From: Acanthaster planci
Lineage: Eukaryota; Echinodermata; Asteroidea; Valvatida; Acanthasteridae
Direction: 5' to 3'
Assembly: GCF_001949145.1 (NCBI RefSeq)
Contig: NW_019091442.1
Coordinates: 328,178-392,177, forward strand
DNA length: 64,000 bases
The position numbers and the translations under genes are program-made. Under the pieces are notes generated by a model that worked only from the letters and a program-made list of their open reading frames with translations, was not told where the DNA came from and ran no database searches. This document shows positions 55,461 through 64,000 of this stretch, one piece after another (the stretch's first letter is position 1; each line of letters starts with the position of its first letter).

Positions 55461-56450
55461 TTATGTCTTTTTGTTATGTCCAAGATTTTCAGCATTTACA
55501 AGAACCTTGTCCCCAAACAGGAATGCTTGGAGCATATACTCACAAGCCTTTGCATAGTACCTTCTTACACAGCTGTAGAACTGTTCCAGGTTACACAAAT
55601 GTCCCTGTTTTTGTAAGTAGGCTTGGGCACACACACCTATATAGGGATCCTCATCACTCTTCTGGTTGCTTCTCTTTCCATAGTCAATATCATTCGTAAC
55701 TTCTGCTGCTGTAATACACTGTGGCCAAATGAATATTATTACAAGGTCAGTGAACTGTTGAGAAATTACACTGTGGAGAAGATAAATGCAGGGTTCATCT
55801 TTCTGCAGAAATGTATTGGATTTATCAACCACTGGTATTGCTCGCATCAAAAAATAACAGGAGAGTTTAGTGTTTGGATCCATCATCACTTTGACAATTC
55901 TCTCTGGGTTTGAGCTAGGAGTTGGTAGTTTGGCAGTGCCATGAGTGGATGGTTTTGTAGAAGCAGTGAATGATGGTTTAGCTGACCTAGAAGTGGATGG
56001 CGGCTTGGCAAGGCTGGAGGTGGATGGTGGCTTGGTGAGGCTGGAGGTGGAAGGTGGTTTGGTGAGGCTAGAGGTGGAAGGTGGCTTGGTGAGGCTAGAG
56101 GTGGAAGGTGGCTTGGTTAGGCTAGAGGTGGAAGGTGGTTTGGTTAGGCTAGAGGTGGAAGGTGGTTTGGTGAGGCTAGAGGTGGAAGGTGGTTTGGTGA
56201 GGCTAGAGGTGGAAGGTGGCTTAGTGGGGCTGGACGTGGGTGGTGGCCAGACAAGGCTGGAGCCAGAAGGTGGCATGGAAAGGCTGGAGGTGTGTGGTGG
56301 CTTAGTGAGGCTGGAGGACTTTCCTTTCTTGGGAGCAGTTTCCTGCAGACCTTTTTTCTTTTGTTGACTTTCAAATACTAACTGGTGCTGAAAGTAGGGA
56401 AGAGCATCCCACTGCTCTAAGAGTCTTGCTATGCACTGTCCTAAAGACAT
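55461..56450 (-). pseudogene. Longest intact frame (329 codons) of the hAT-like gene, with coding minisatellite
   Basis: This frame is part of the gene at 55150-58131. Residues 1-45 match the conserved family segment LxxCIxRxLxQWxALxxYF. Residues about 46-155 are a run of 9-residue units (consensus SSLTKPPST). Residues about 170-325 return to conserved sequence (RIVKVMMDPNTKLSCYFL to the FGDKVLVNAE end). In related proteins these two conserved parts are separated by only a short linker, so the repeat is an in-frame expansion. Homology continues past the TAA at its end, so the true protein was longer. Confidence 0.75.
55975..56290. repeat. 27-bp coding minisatellite (about 9 regular plus a few decayed units)
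   Basis: The unit 'gaggtggaaggtggtttggtgaggcta' recurs without length change. On the - strand it encodes SSLTKPPST; on the + strand it encodes GGLVRLEVE. Both frames are free of stops, which produces a 140-codon antisense frame (55945-56367). The outer units at both ends are diverged and the inner ones nearly identical, as expected of recent slippage or unequal exchange. Confidence 0.92.
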
Positions 56451-58399
56451 CCACCTGGTGATTACATGTTTCAGTATATTATGTTGAGGTGTCTTCAGTC
56501 CTCTTTTGGATGGCTAGGAACTCTTGCTTTCTTTTAGAACTTTTTATCGAGGTAGCAGTAAATGTCCACGAGTGATTCATCCACCTTGAGTTGCGCTGAA
56601 TGGCAAGCACACCCTGTTTAAAAATAAAACATTTGGGGCACTGAAGCTGGATATCAATGTTTTTAGATGGGACAATGTTGAAATACCTGTATCTGTGGGA
56701 ATTGCTACACTACAAACTTTAATCGAGGTTTCTAATGACAAATAATGCACGAAACATTTTCTTGGTTTGAAAAGATGAATACACCTCATCACTGCACGTT
56801 ATTGAAACACCAGCATGACAAAACTGACAAACGGAATGATAGAACAGGCCAACAGAACTGGAAAGGGCAATTTGGGGATGGTGACATGGCAGTTTCCTTT
56901 TTAGTTACTATATTTTTTCAAGATGTTTCAACTTTTTCAGATCCTGACCTTGACCCATCAAAAATATCAAAATCATGAAGGCATAGTTATCAACCTGAAA
57001 TATAAACAGGGGGTGCTTGTGTAGTCAGGAAGGCAGCAACACCTTCATGTATCCCAAACATGACAGAGGCATTATCTGCAGCAAAACACAAGAGTTTGCC
57101 AGGGGATATGAGATTTACGAAGTTCTTATTCTAGTATTTTGAAGATGCATGTTTTCACCGATGGAAGCTTTGTTACACTGATGCAGAGAAAGTAGCACTG
57201 ACATGGCTTTCTCAAGTGCCTCATCAAAATAACACACAAATGGGGTACAACTTAACATCTTTATAATTGGTACTTCCATCCGTCGCCATGCTGAAGGGAG
57301 CCCCAAAGGTGTCCACAAAGTGTGTCGATTTAGTATGACCAGATCCATACTTCTTTGCATTATTCAGATTAGGGAACATTTGTCTGAAAAGTTTACCTGT
57401 GTGATCTGCTAAAGCCAATGGCAGGCTATGTTCTACCACGCACTCTGTAAACATGACTTCTGCATTGATGACACTGTGATAGGATGGTGCAGGAAAAAGC
57501 TGTCAACTTCGCATAGGATTCCACGGCACTGCTATGGGATTGATGTTTCTTGGATTCCACATGCTTCTTGCCGTCATTAAGTCCACCATGGCTAATGCTA
57601 AAGTCAGTACTGCAGATCTTGCAAAATTCATGACGATTCCCATGTTTGGAGGCAGCAGTTACTGGGTAATTTTCCCGAGTATTTCACACTGAATAGCTGC
57701 AGTGTACATTGCTTCTGTGATATCATCAAAGCTGTCAGAGCTTTACTTTTGACTTTGTGGGCTTGATAAGCCACTTGTTCTCTCAAACCTGTAGTGTACC
57801 GTGCCATCGTACAGGAGCATAAACGTGTCCTACGTACGGTACACACAACACATGAATCTTCAGAACATGACTTAATCGGCATCTTGCATTAGTTTATGCC
57901 CACTGATGCGGTGGTAACCAGCGAAGTGATGGTATCTGTTTTTCGGAATGGTTTCGGGAAATCCCGATTGCGCAAGAAGTGGAAACACTGGTAAGGGTCA
58001 CTTTGAGTATACTTGGTTACGTTGTACCAAATAGTGGGAACCAACAAGATTATCGTATTCGACGACTCGAGCCGTGTCCAAAAGGGGCTTTCAGAGCTAC
58101 GGCTAGGTCTATTGTCTACACGTCTCTGCACATTTCCAATGGAGTGAAGACCTAGACCTAGCTCAAGACGACAGATTTGGATGTCTTGTTTAGAAAATGA
58201 CTACCACACGTGAACTTAGCTCTCTGAAGGACAGAATATTGTCCACTGCAGAGAGAGTAATTGACTTCTCAAAACTGTGCAAAATTAAGTAAAATTTTAA
58301 AAAATCTGAAATAAATGGATCCAACAAACAATACAAAATTGATAGAATAAGTGTAGTTAAGAAAACAAGCAGACATTTTTCTGGAAAATAATAATAACG

Positions 58400-59710
58400 T
58401 ACGGCAAAATCGCATTTCGGAATGCACCACCAGTGCGATTCTCTTCCTTTTGCCCCTTTTGTCTACACAGTTATCAGGCGAATCGCGGCTGTCCATCCTC
58501 CTCTCGACCTACCAAACCACCCTAGAAAAGCTTCAAGGGAAGAACTACCAAGTCGTGCTGCCCCAGACCGGGTAAACGTCTCTGACTATTCAGACCTGCC
58601 TCCACCTCACAATCCTGGACCCTTCAGCGGGCGACTTCAACTCTTCACAGGGTCTTGGGAGAAAGTCACATCAGACAGCTGGGTGCTTGCGACCATTCAT
58701 TACTGTTATGCCCTTGAATTCACGAGTCTGTACCTATCCCCCGTCTGATTTCATTCGTACTGACAGAAGCAAACGACAGGCACTGGAGTCCGAGATAGAC
58801 TCTCTCCTTCGGAAGCATGATATCCACCCGGTTCCCAAATCTCAAGCAAACAGGAGCTTCATTTCAACAGTAGGAACTCAACAGCTGGTGACCTATTAAT
58901 AACCTCAAACCTCTGAACCACTTTATCTGCCAAAGGAAATTTCACATGGAAACCCTTCGGACGGTCACCCAATCTTTACAGATACCATGTTGGACCTCAT
59001 CCGTAGACTTGAAAGATGCCTATCATCACATCCTGATTCATCCAACGACGAATACCTACACTTCCTATACAACGGAAACCTCTTTCAATTCACAGCTCTC
59101 CCCTTCGGCCTCTACACATCCCTGAGATTGTTACAAAGACGGTTACACTCACCTTTTGAAAGTGGGACGTCATGCTTTTCCAGTACCCAGATGAATGGCT
59201 GATCGTCAGCAGATCATTCAGCAAAACAGAGGTTTCTGCCCGTCTTACTTGCGACATCAACAATCATCTGGGCTTCATTATCAACCATGAGAAGTCAAAT
59301 CTCACCCCAATGCAATATCCGACGTATCTAGGGGCATCTGTCAACCTTCGGCAAGGTATAATCTCACCAACGACCAAACACATCGACAACCTTCTCGACT
59401 GGATGAAAGTCTTTTCTACCGAGCAGTCAGCTTGATGGCCAGCATGGTGGACCTCATTCCAACTCTGCAGGCTGTACATGCATCCATTATAACTTCATCT
59501 TTTAGCTCTCTACTGGCCGAAATGGGACTCAATCAATCTCTAGGTCCCCATCTCAAACTTAATCCGCCCCCATCTCCAGTGATGATAAGTGAAGAGACAC
59601 CTCTCTTTCGGAGTTCCCTTCCCAAGGTGAACCTGGAAATAACTATAACCTCGAACGCTTCTCATCTGGGATTTGGACCCTCCCTACCACCACTTAAAGT
59701 ATAGGGAACG
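58400..59710 (+). pseudogene. DIRS reverse transcriptase, copy A, with altered active site
   Basis: The first frame carries the DIRS pol entry motif GRLQLFTGSWEKVTSDSWVL. After a frame change come RQALESEIDSLLRKHDIHPV, then VDLKDAYHHILIHPT (first catalytic Asp block), YLHFLYNGNLFQFTALPFGL, and FQYPDEWLIV at about 59181-59208. The usual motif at this last site is YLDDWL, so the second catalytic Asp is Glu and Leu is Pro. Further conserved segments are LGFIINHEKSNLTPMQ and YLGASVNLRQG. Several frameshifts. It would have copied the element RNA into DNA; it is inactive now. Confidence 0.85.
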
Positions 59711-60290
59711 TGGAACCTCTAGCTCCAAGGGAATCACATCAATATACTGGAACTTCAGGCATTATTCAACGTACTGAAAGCTTTCCACCCAAGCATCATA
59801 GGCAAACAAGTCTTCATCTGTTCGGACAATTCCATGGTGGTGTCATAGATCAATCACCAGGGAGGCACACATGCTCCCTGCCTGCTGCCTCCTGATGAGA
59901 CAGATGTTCCTTTGGGCCCAGGATCATGACATCGACCTCCAGGGAACCAACATTCCTGGTGTCAACAACTCCATTGCAGACGTTCTCTCTCTCTCTCGGG
60001 AAAAGGTACATCCCACGGAGTGATATCTGCTCACGACTATAGTCGGACAGATCTTTGCCGAATATGAGAAACCAAACATCAATCTTTTTGCCTTGGCAGA
60101 GAATGCCCAACTGCCAGTGTTCTGCACCAAATTTTACCACCCGCAAACCTGGGCAACAAATGCTCTTCAAATCTACTGGCAAGGGATGTTGGCCAATGCT
60201 TTCCTTCCAATATCCCTAATACCGGCAGTTTTCTCCTCCTCATCGCCCCCTTCTGGCCAGACCAACCATGGTTCCTGCATCTGACCAGAC
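59710..60290 (+). pseudogene. DIRS RNase H and pol C-terminal region, copy A
   Basis: Conserved pieces in order: HINILELQALFNVLKAFHPS (NxxELxAxxxxL), QVFICSDNSMVVS, a TAG, INHQGGTHAP (catalytic SDN then INHQGG), NNSIADVLSLSRE (the N-xIAD-xLSR block), then NLFALAENAQLPVF, ATNALQIYWQGML and SPPSGQTNHG. The order equals that in DIRS elements, where RNase H removes RNA from the first strand. The in-frame stop after SDN and frame changes inactivate it. Confidence 0.8.
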
Positions 60291-60299
60291 TTCTCATCC

Positions 60300-60900
60300 G
60301 GCTACTGGTGATCCTTCCAGACAGACCAGATTTCTCAGTGAAACTGGCACTCCTACTTGGAGTTACTTTCTCACAGCGTGGCAGTGAACTGAAGCATTGT
60401 CCATCACAGAAGGCCACATTTGTTGGGAACCCCATGGCTTTTGTCTCATTCCCGCTGGGGTTTGTCACCACGAAGCCGTCAGTTTCCTTCCATCCTCCTT
60501 TTTGTACCAGACATTACCAAACACAATGATACTCCAGACGACAGACAAACCATGGTTCCCACTGCAAACTCTTAGATGGTATTTAGCCAAAACCACAAAA
60601 CTCAGAGGGACATCTTCATAGCTTTTCATTACAATAAAACCTCACCAAGTTGCGACAAGAGACACTTTAGCCAGGTGGGCAGTTTCGGCTATCAAGTTTG
60701 CCAACCCAGATTGGCTGAACTGTGTGGCCAATAAAATACTACACCTCATCAGAGCTCACGATATCCGAGCAGTTTCCATATTATGGGCCTACTTCAGGGG
60801 TGTACCGATGGAGGAAATATACAAGGCAGCATGCTAGAAGACCCCATCTACTTTCACCACATGCTACCTCACCAATGTTCTGCAAAAGGACTCCACACAT
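60300..60900 (+). pseudogene. DIRS tyrosine recombinase, copy A
   Basis: The N-terminal catalytic part contains LALLLGVTFSQRGSELKHCP, in which the Arg fits the first catalytic position (xxRxSEL). The C-terminal part reads HLIRAHDIRAVSILWAYFRG, VPMEEIYKAAC, then TAG where other copies have Trp, then KTPSTFTTCYL. The H-x-x-R motif is at 60757-60768 and a candidate nucleophilic Tyr lies in CYL. The TAG and earlier frame changes disable it. This enzyme type inserts circular retrotransposon DNA without target duplications, which fits the absence of flanking duplications at this element. Confidence 0.85.
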
Positions 60901-61103
60901 GACAGAGCGGTCCATGGGCCACATTGATGCAGAAGGGTTCCTCATCAAAGCGGTCCACCTCTGGAACAACATAACAACTACAGTATTTGGCAGGTCCGCA
61001 ATAAAGTTTGACAATTTCATACTCCTCTGGTTCCCATATTATGTAGTGCATCCTCGCCACACCCCCCTCCAAGGGCTCGGTGCTACTCTGCATATTTAGC
61101 GAT

Positions 61104-61180
61104 TGTTTGGGGTAGGTTGAAGGCAGAAGACTCCTCCCCCACAGAAATTTGGGTCTGCTGTTGAATACCTATCCCAAACA
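61104..61180. repeat. Internal complementary region of DIRS copy A
   Basis: TGTTTGGGGTAGG (61104-61116) and CCTATCCCAAACA (61168-61180) are reverse complements with one mismatch, and the middle repeats sequence of the element ends. Same position and design as in copy C. Confidence 0.75.
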
Positions 61181-61259
61181 GTTGGCTCCCTCCCATCCTT
61201 CCCCACTTCAGGTGCAGAGGGTTTTAACACCTGAAAAGGACGACAAACCTGGCGGCCAT

Positions 61260-61373
61260 TCATGGGATTAGAGGGTGCACTACGTCTGATCAGAAGTTTT
61301 AGCGAATTGAATCAGACGCAAAGGAATTTACATAATTAGCGACTGTTTAGGGTGGGTATTCAATAGAAGACAT
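61260..61373 (-). repeat. Right inverted terminal repeat of DIRS copy A
   Basis: Reverse complement of the left end (53569-53725); contains 'agagggtgcactacgtctgatcagaagttttagcgaattgaatcagacgcaaagg'. Confidence 0.85.
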
Positions 61374-64000
61374 TGCCCACATTTATGTGGGGGAGGAATT
61401 AAAGGCAGGAGGGGTTGCTGAGCCTGCGAGAGGGGAAAAAAATGGGGAAAAATCAAAGGAAATTCGGAAAGGGGAGGGAGAAATCACAGTGTGATACCAG
61501 AGCAGAAGAAGTAACAAACTCACATGAAAGACTGCCAAGTGGAGATAAAGAATTGGGAATATGTGACTCAGTACATCGTGATCAGAAGTAAGTCGCAAGG
61601 GCGATTTTACATGATGGCCGAGTAAAGTAGGGACGTGGGTAAATGTTGAAAAATCCATGTGGCAGGTTCTGTATAGTTCGGAAGTGTATGTATGTATGAT
61701 AGGGTACCATCAACACACCATTTGAAAGCTTATGAAATTCACTTTCTGACCATACTCATATCTCAACTTACGATTTATTCCCGATTTCGATGTGTTGGGT
61801 TACTTATGTTCAAGCCATCTGCAACCAGCACAACGATAAGCTGACACTCAGATACAAAAATTGTAGTCAAAGCTGAAGTTGAATTTAGTTTTGTAAAATT
61901 CCAAAATGTGGGCCATGGAGGATGAAAATAAATATTCTGATATGACTGCAAGTGGGAGTTGATTCCACATACCAACAATATGTTGAAAATACCCTTTTAA
62001 GATTCAGAATGACGAGGGAGAAATAATTGAAATAGATCAGCAGATTTTTGGGTGGTAGGGTGGCCTTAATTTAAAGTTGAACTGAACAAAAGTATCAACA
62101 GTTATCGTAATGACAAGCTTTAAATTCCTGGACTTCTCTTCTTAAAGACATGGCCAAAATGAGGCTGACTGACTTGTCAAGGGAGAATGAGCATTTCTCG
62201 AACAGTGTGGTACTGATAAATTTGGTGTCCAAATGACTGCAAGAGATAACTGGAAAAACTCATGAAGGTTCGAGGTTTCTGGCTTCTTTAGAGTTAAAAA
62301 GCAATGGAAGTACTGACAAAATACTGACTGACAATAAAGTTGTATTCACTGTTATTTTTATCTGTATCTATACTTCACCATTACTTCTACTTCTGTATTC
62401 TCGCTTTGATGTGCTCACTGCCTAAAGAGTTTTTCAGCTATCAATCCTACTTTTTTGCAATCTCATCTTATATACTAAAGTAAAGCTAATTTATCATTCT
62501 CTTCAACAACCAACAGAAAATCTCAGATCAGGAACTGTTGAGTTTGTTACATGAAAGTGATTAAAAAAGTTTATTTTCAGTGAAGTTTTTGTTTTCATTT
62601 GACTGTATTAGCAGTTAGGTGTTTATGTTAGGTTTTCTCTTTCAGTGTACAGAAATGTCTAATGTACTGTACATGTACCGTGATTCTTCAAAGCCATGCA
62701 ACTACTTCAATGTTGTGTATATGTGAATATAGATTTAAAGCAGTATTCTGTTCACCAGATTTTGAGGTACGTTTTTCAAATGTGTTTCAAAAAAAATAAC
62801 ATTAATGAATTCGAAGTTTCCTCATTTAAAACAGTGAAACCATAACAATGAGAGGAAAGTTGGAGCTGTCTTGAAAGTAAAAACTTTATTTTCACTGAGG
62901 TTTTTGCTTTTTCTAAATACTTTTTTGTCCATTTGATTTGTTTTGAGTGAGCAAAATATAATACACATAATTACATGTGTTGTAAATGGAAAGGAAGGTA
63001 CATATCAAAAGTAGGGAAACTATGAAAACAAACATATACCTCAACCACGTGTAATTTTAGATTAGAGTAAAACAGTTAACTACATTTTTTCTGCATGTCT
63101 GCGTACTTGTAAAGTTTATAAAAATGATCTCTATTAATAATCTTTCTTTTGGTGACAGGAACAGATCTCCATTTAAAACTTATTGATGCAGCACTTTTTA
63201 TGGCTTAAAATTTAAGCATTAATACTCAATAGTTTTGCTGTACGTTCCACATTGTAGAATTTACTCAGGGGTAGGGTTATCAAAAATGCTCTAGTGAGCC
63301 CAATTTTCACAACAGAAAGCTCATCCACCACCCAAATTAAGGCTCATGAAAGCAGATGCAAAAGAATTGGAAACAACCTCATTTCTCTTCCCTTTGTCTA
63401 TCCTATCAAGATTGTAAAAAGCAGAAACAGCTCATACTAGGACCATATTTGAAATTACAGTGGCTGAAAATATGATATAATGGCTGTGTTTTTAAAGTGG
63501 TTTCAAAACTAATTGTTTTGAGAAATAGAAAGGGAACTTCCTGGCTGTGCCACCTAAGAATACTGGTTTTGGACCTGCCAAGGTATTCTGCTACAGAAAA
63601 GAATTTAGATTAATCATATTTTTTAGAATAAACAACCCTGGGCCAGAGACAATGTCCAGTACTTTTCTCTCTAAGATGATATCCGACTGCCAGTTCTGAT
63701 GTGTTCCTCCAAGCATAGCTCTCTTGAGCAACTGCCACTGTGATAATGGATAGCGAAATGAATTAACCCTAATGATCCCAAACCAGTCAAATTCCAACAC
63801 CAGGGTTTGTTAGAATCTGTTAGGATGAATACTGCTCTGGTATACTGTGTTTTATGTGGCATTAGTGCAACTGTTTATGTACGCAGTTCACTATATGGTT
63901 ACGAGGTTTGAAAGGATATGGAAGGTTGTTAGTAAATCACCAGAGGGTTAATAAAGTTGATTTCAATCACTTTGGTTAATTATTCTATATAACGGGTTCT
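61374..64000. other. AT-rich sequence, no gene recognised
   Basis: Short open frames on both strands show no conserved motif, splice pattern or repeat ends that I could match. It may be intergenic or part of a large intron. Confidence 0.5.

Larger units (their letters stand above)
55150..58131 (-). pseudogene. hAT-like transposase gene, minus strand, nested in DIRS copy A
   Basis: Read from 58131 downward. Near the N terminus is a degenerate region; then (about 57450-57230) LPLALADHTGKLFRQMFPNL, AKKYGSGHTKSTHFVDTFGA and PFSMATDGSTN with LYPICVLF, the core of a widespread hAT-like family of animals (PFSLATDGSND..LYPVVVRY). The long ORF at 56450-55461 carries MSLGQCIARLLEQWDALPYF, a minisatellite, then conserved segments (MMDPNTKLSCYFLMRAIPVV, DEPCIYLLHSV, FYSCVRRYYAKACEYMLQAF). 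After a TAA at 55463-55461 the same frame goes on (EARVDKAWHLISQIKK), and in a new frame ends with YHSNAGCESVFTLLSK, the hAT dimerisation motif. At least two stops and several shifts make it a pseudogene. Its ends and target duplication were not found. Confidence 0.8.
53569..61373 (+). mobile_element. DIRS-like tyrosine-recombinase retrotransposon, best preserved copy (A), with nested hAT-like gene
   Basis: The left end 'tagtcttctgcttttaacctaccccaaacagtcact' and the reverse complement of the right end 'tgtcttctattgaatacccaccctaaacagtcgct' form inverted terminal repeats that continue through 'cgtctgattcaattcgctaaaac'. The order on the + strand is leader, gag-like region (to about 54.7 kb), foreign hAT-like gene (about 54.7-58.4 kb, minus strand), reverse transcriptase, RNase H, tyrosine recombinase, internal complementary region and right repeat. 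Without the nested insertion the element would be about 4-4.5 kb. Stops and frameshifts are few compared with the other copies, but RT, RNase H and recombinase each carry damage. Confidence 0.88.

Noticed and set aside
55945-56367. 140-codon + strand ORF with GGLVRLEVE repeats
   Set aside because: It is the antisense of the minisatellite in the minus-strand transposase, where flanking conserved sequence shows the true coding strand.
54670-58440. Exact ends and target duplication for the hAT-like gene nested in DIRS copy A
   Set aside because: A CAG-type start near 54678 has no convincing inverted partner before 58.4 kb, so boundaries are left approximate.
1-64000. CRISPR arrays, operons, phage or bacterial defence systems
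   Set aside because: The window is eukaryotic; the tandem repeats have long degenerate units without spacer structure and there are no prokaryote-type gene clusters.

Overview
This is a eukaryotic window, very probably from a marine invertebrate (deuterostome or lophotrochozoan). The evidence is intron-split metazoan coding sequence, AT-rich DNA full of 'tacatgta'-type words, assembly gaps (18300-18369 and 29198-29614), and a heavy load of DIRS-order, hAT and LTR transposable elements. I cannot name the species. There is no operon, CRISPR array or prokaryote-style gene cluster, and most open frames are chance or antisense frames of decayed transposons.

The one host gene I can support firmly lies on the + strand: the 3' half of a GRB7/GRB10/GRB14-family signalling adaptor. 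Four exons join in phase. The first (25262-25378) carries the BPS-region signature, the second (33258-33486) a Ser/Pro-rich linker, the third (43608-43789) the front of the SH2 domain with the FLVRES motif, and the last (45122-45262) the end of the SH2 domain and the stop codon. A polyadenylation signal follows at 45390. The RA and PH domain exons must lie upstream and were not found in this window. On the - strand just before this gene (23843-24520) are three short, protein-like segments of an unrecognised gene or pseudogene.

Region by region: 1-2.2 kb, no gene seen. 2.2-10.9 kb, a degenerate DIRS-like tyrosine-recombinase retrotransposon (copy D) with inverted terminal repeats, carrying a BED/hAT transposon (2351-3960) and two solo LTRs (8982-9876 and 10173-10445), each with target duplications. 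11.9-16.1 kb, a truncated DIRS copy (B). 17.35-17.64 kb, a hAT-type MITE. 19.26-22.83 kb, a shortened DIRS copy (C) with a pogo-like fragment. 27.5-31.9 kb (- strand), a second, Ngaro-like tyrosine-recombinase retrotransposon; its recombinase is split by a hAT element (28304-30064), which itself holds a solo LTR (28857-29615). 34.9-36.6 kb, a 5'-truncated Ty3/gypsy pol followed by a zinc-finger ORF (36690-37208) with its own splice acceptor. 38.8-40.4 kb, a degenerate tandem array with a period of about 147 bp. 42.9-43.4 kb, a MITE. 46.9-47.6 kb, a tandem array of about 140 bp period. 48.6-53.1 kb, further copies of the 147-bp family and associated blocks in both orientations. 53.57-61.37 kb, the best preserved DIRS copy (A), interrupted by a - strand hAT-like transposase pseudogene that contains an in-frame 27-bp coding minisatellite. 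61.4-64 kb, no gene seen.

Together this is a host gene whose long introns and flanks have collected several layers of nested mobile elements. Every autonomous element has stops, frameshifts or damaged catalytic motifs. The items most worth a second look are the zinc-finger ORF attached to the gypsy element, the coding minisatellite open on both strands, the triple nesting at 27.5-31.9 kb, the nucleosome-length array, and the unidentified - strand segments near 24 kb.
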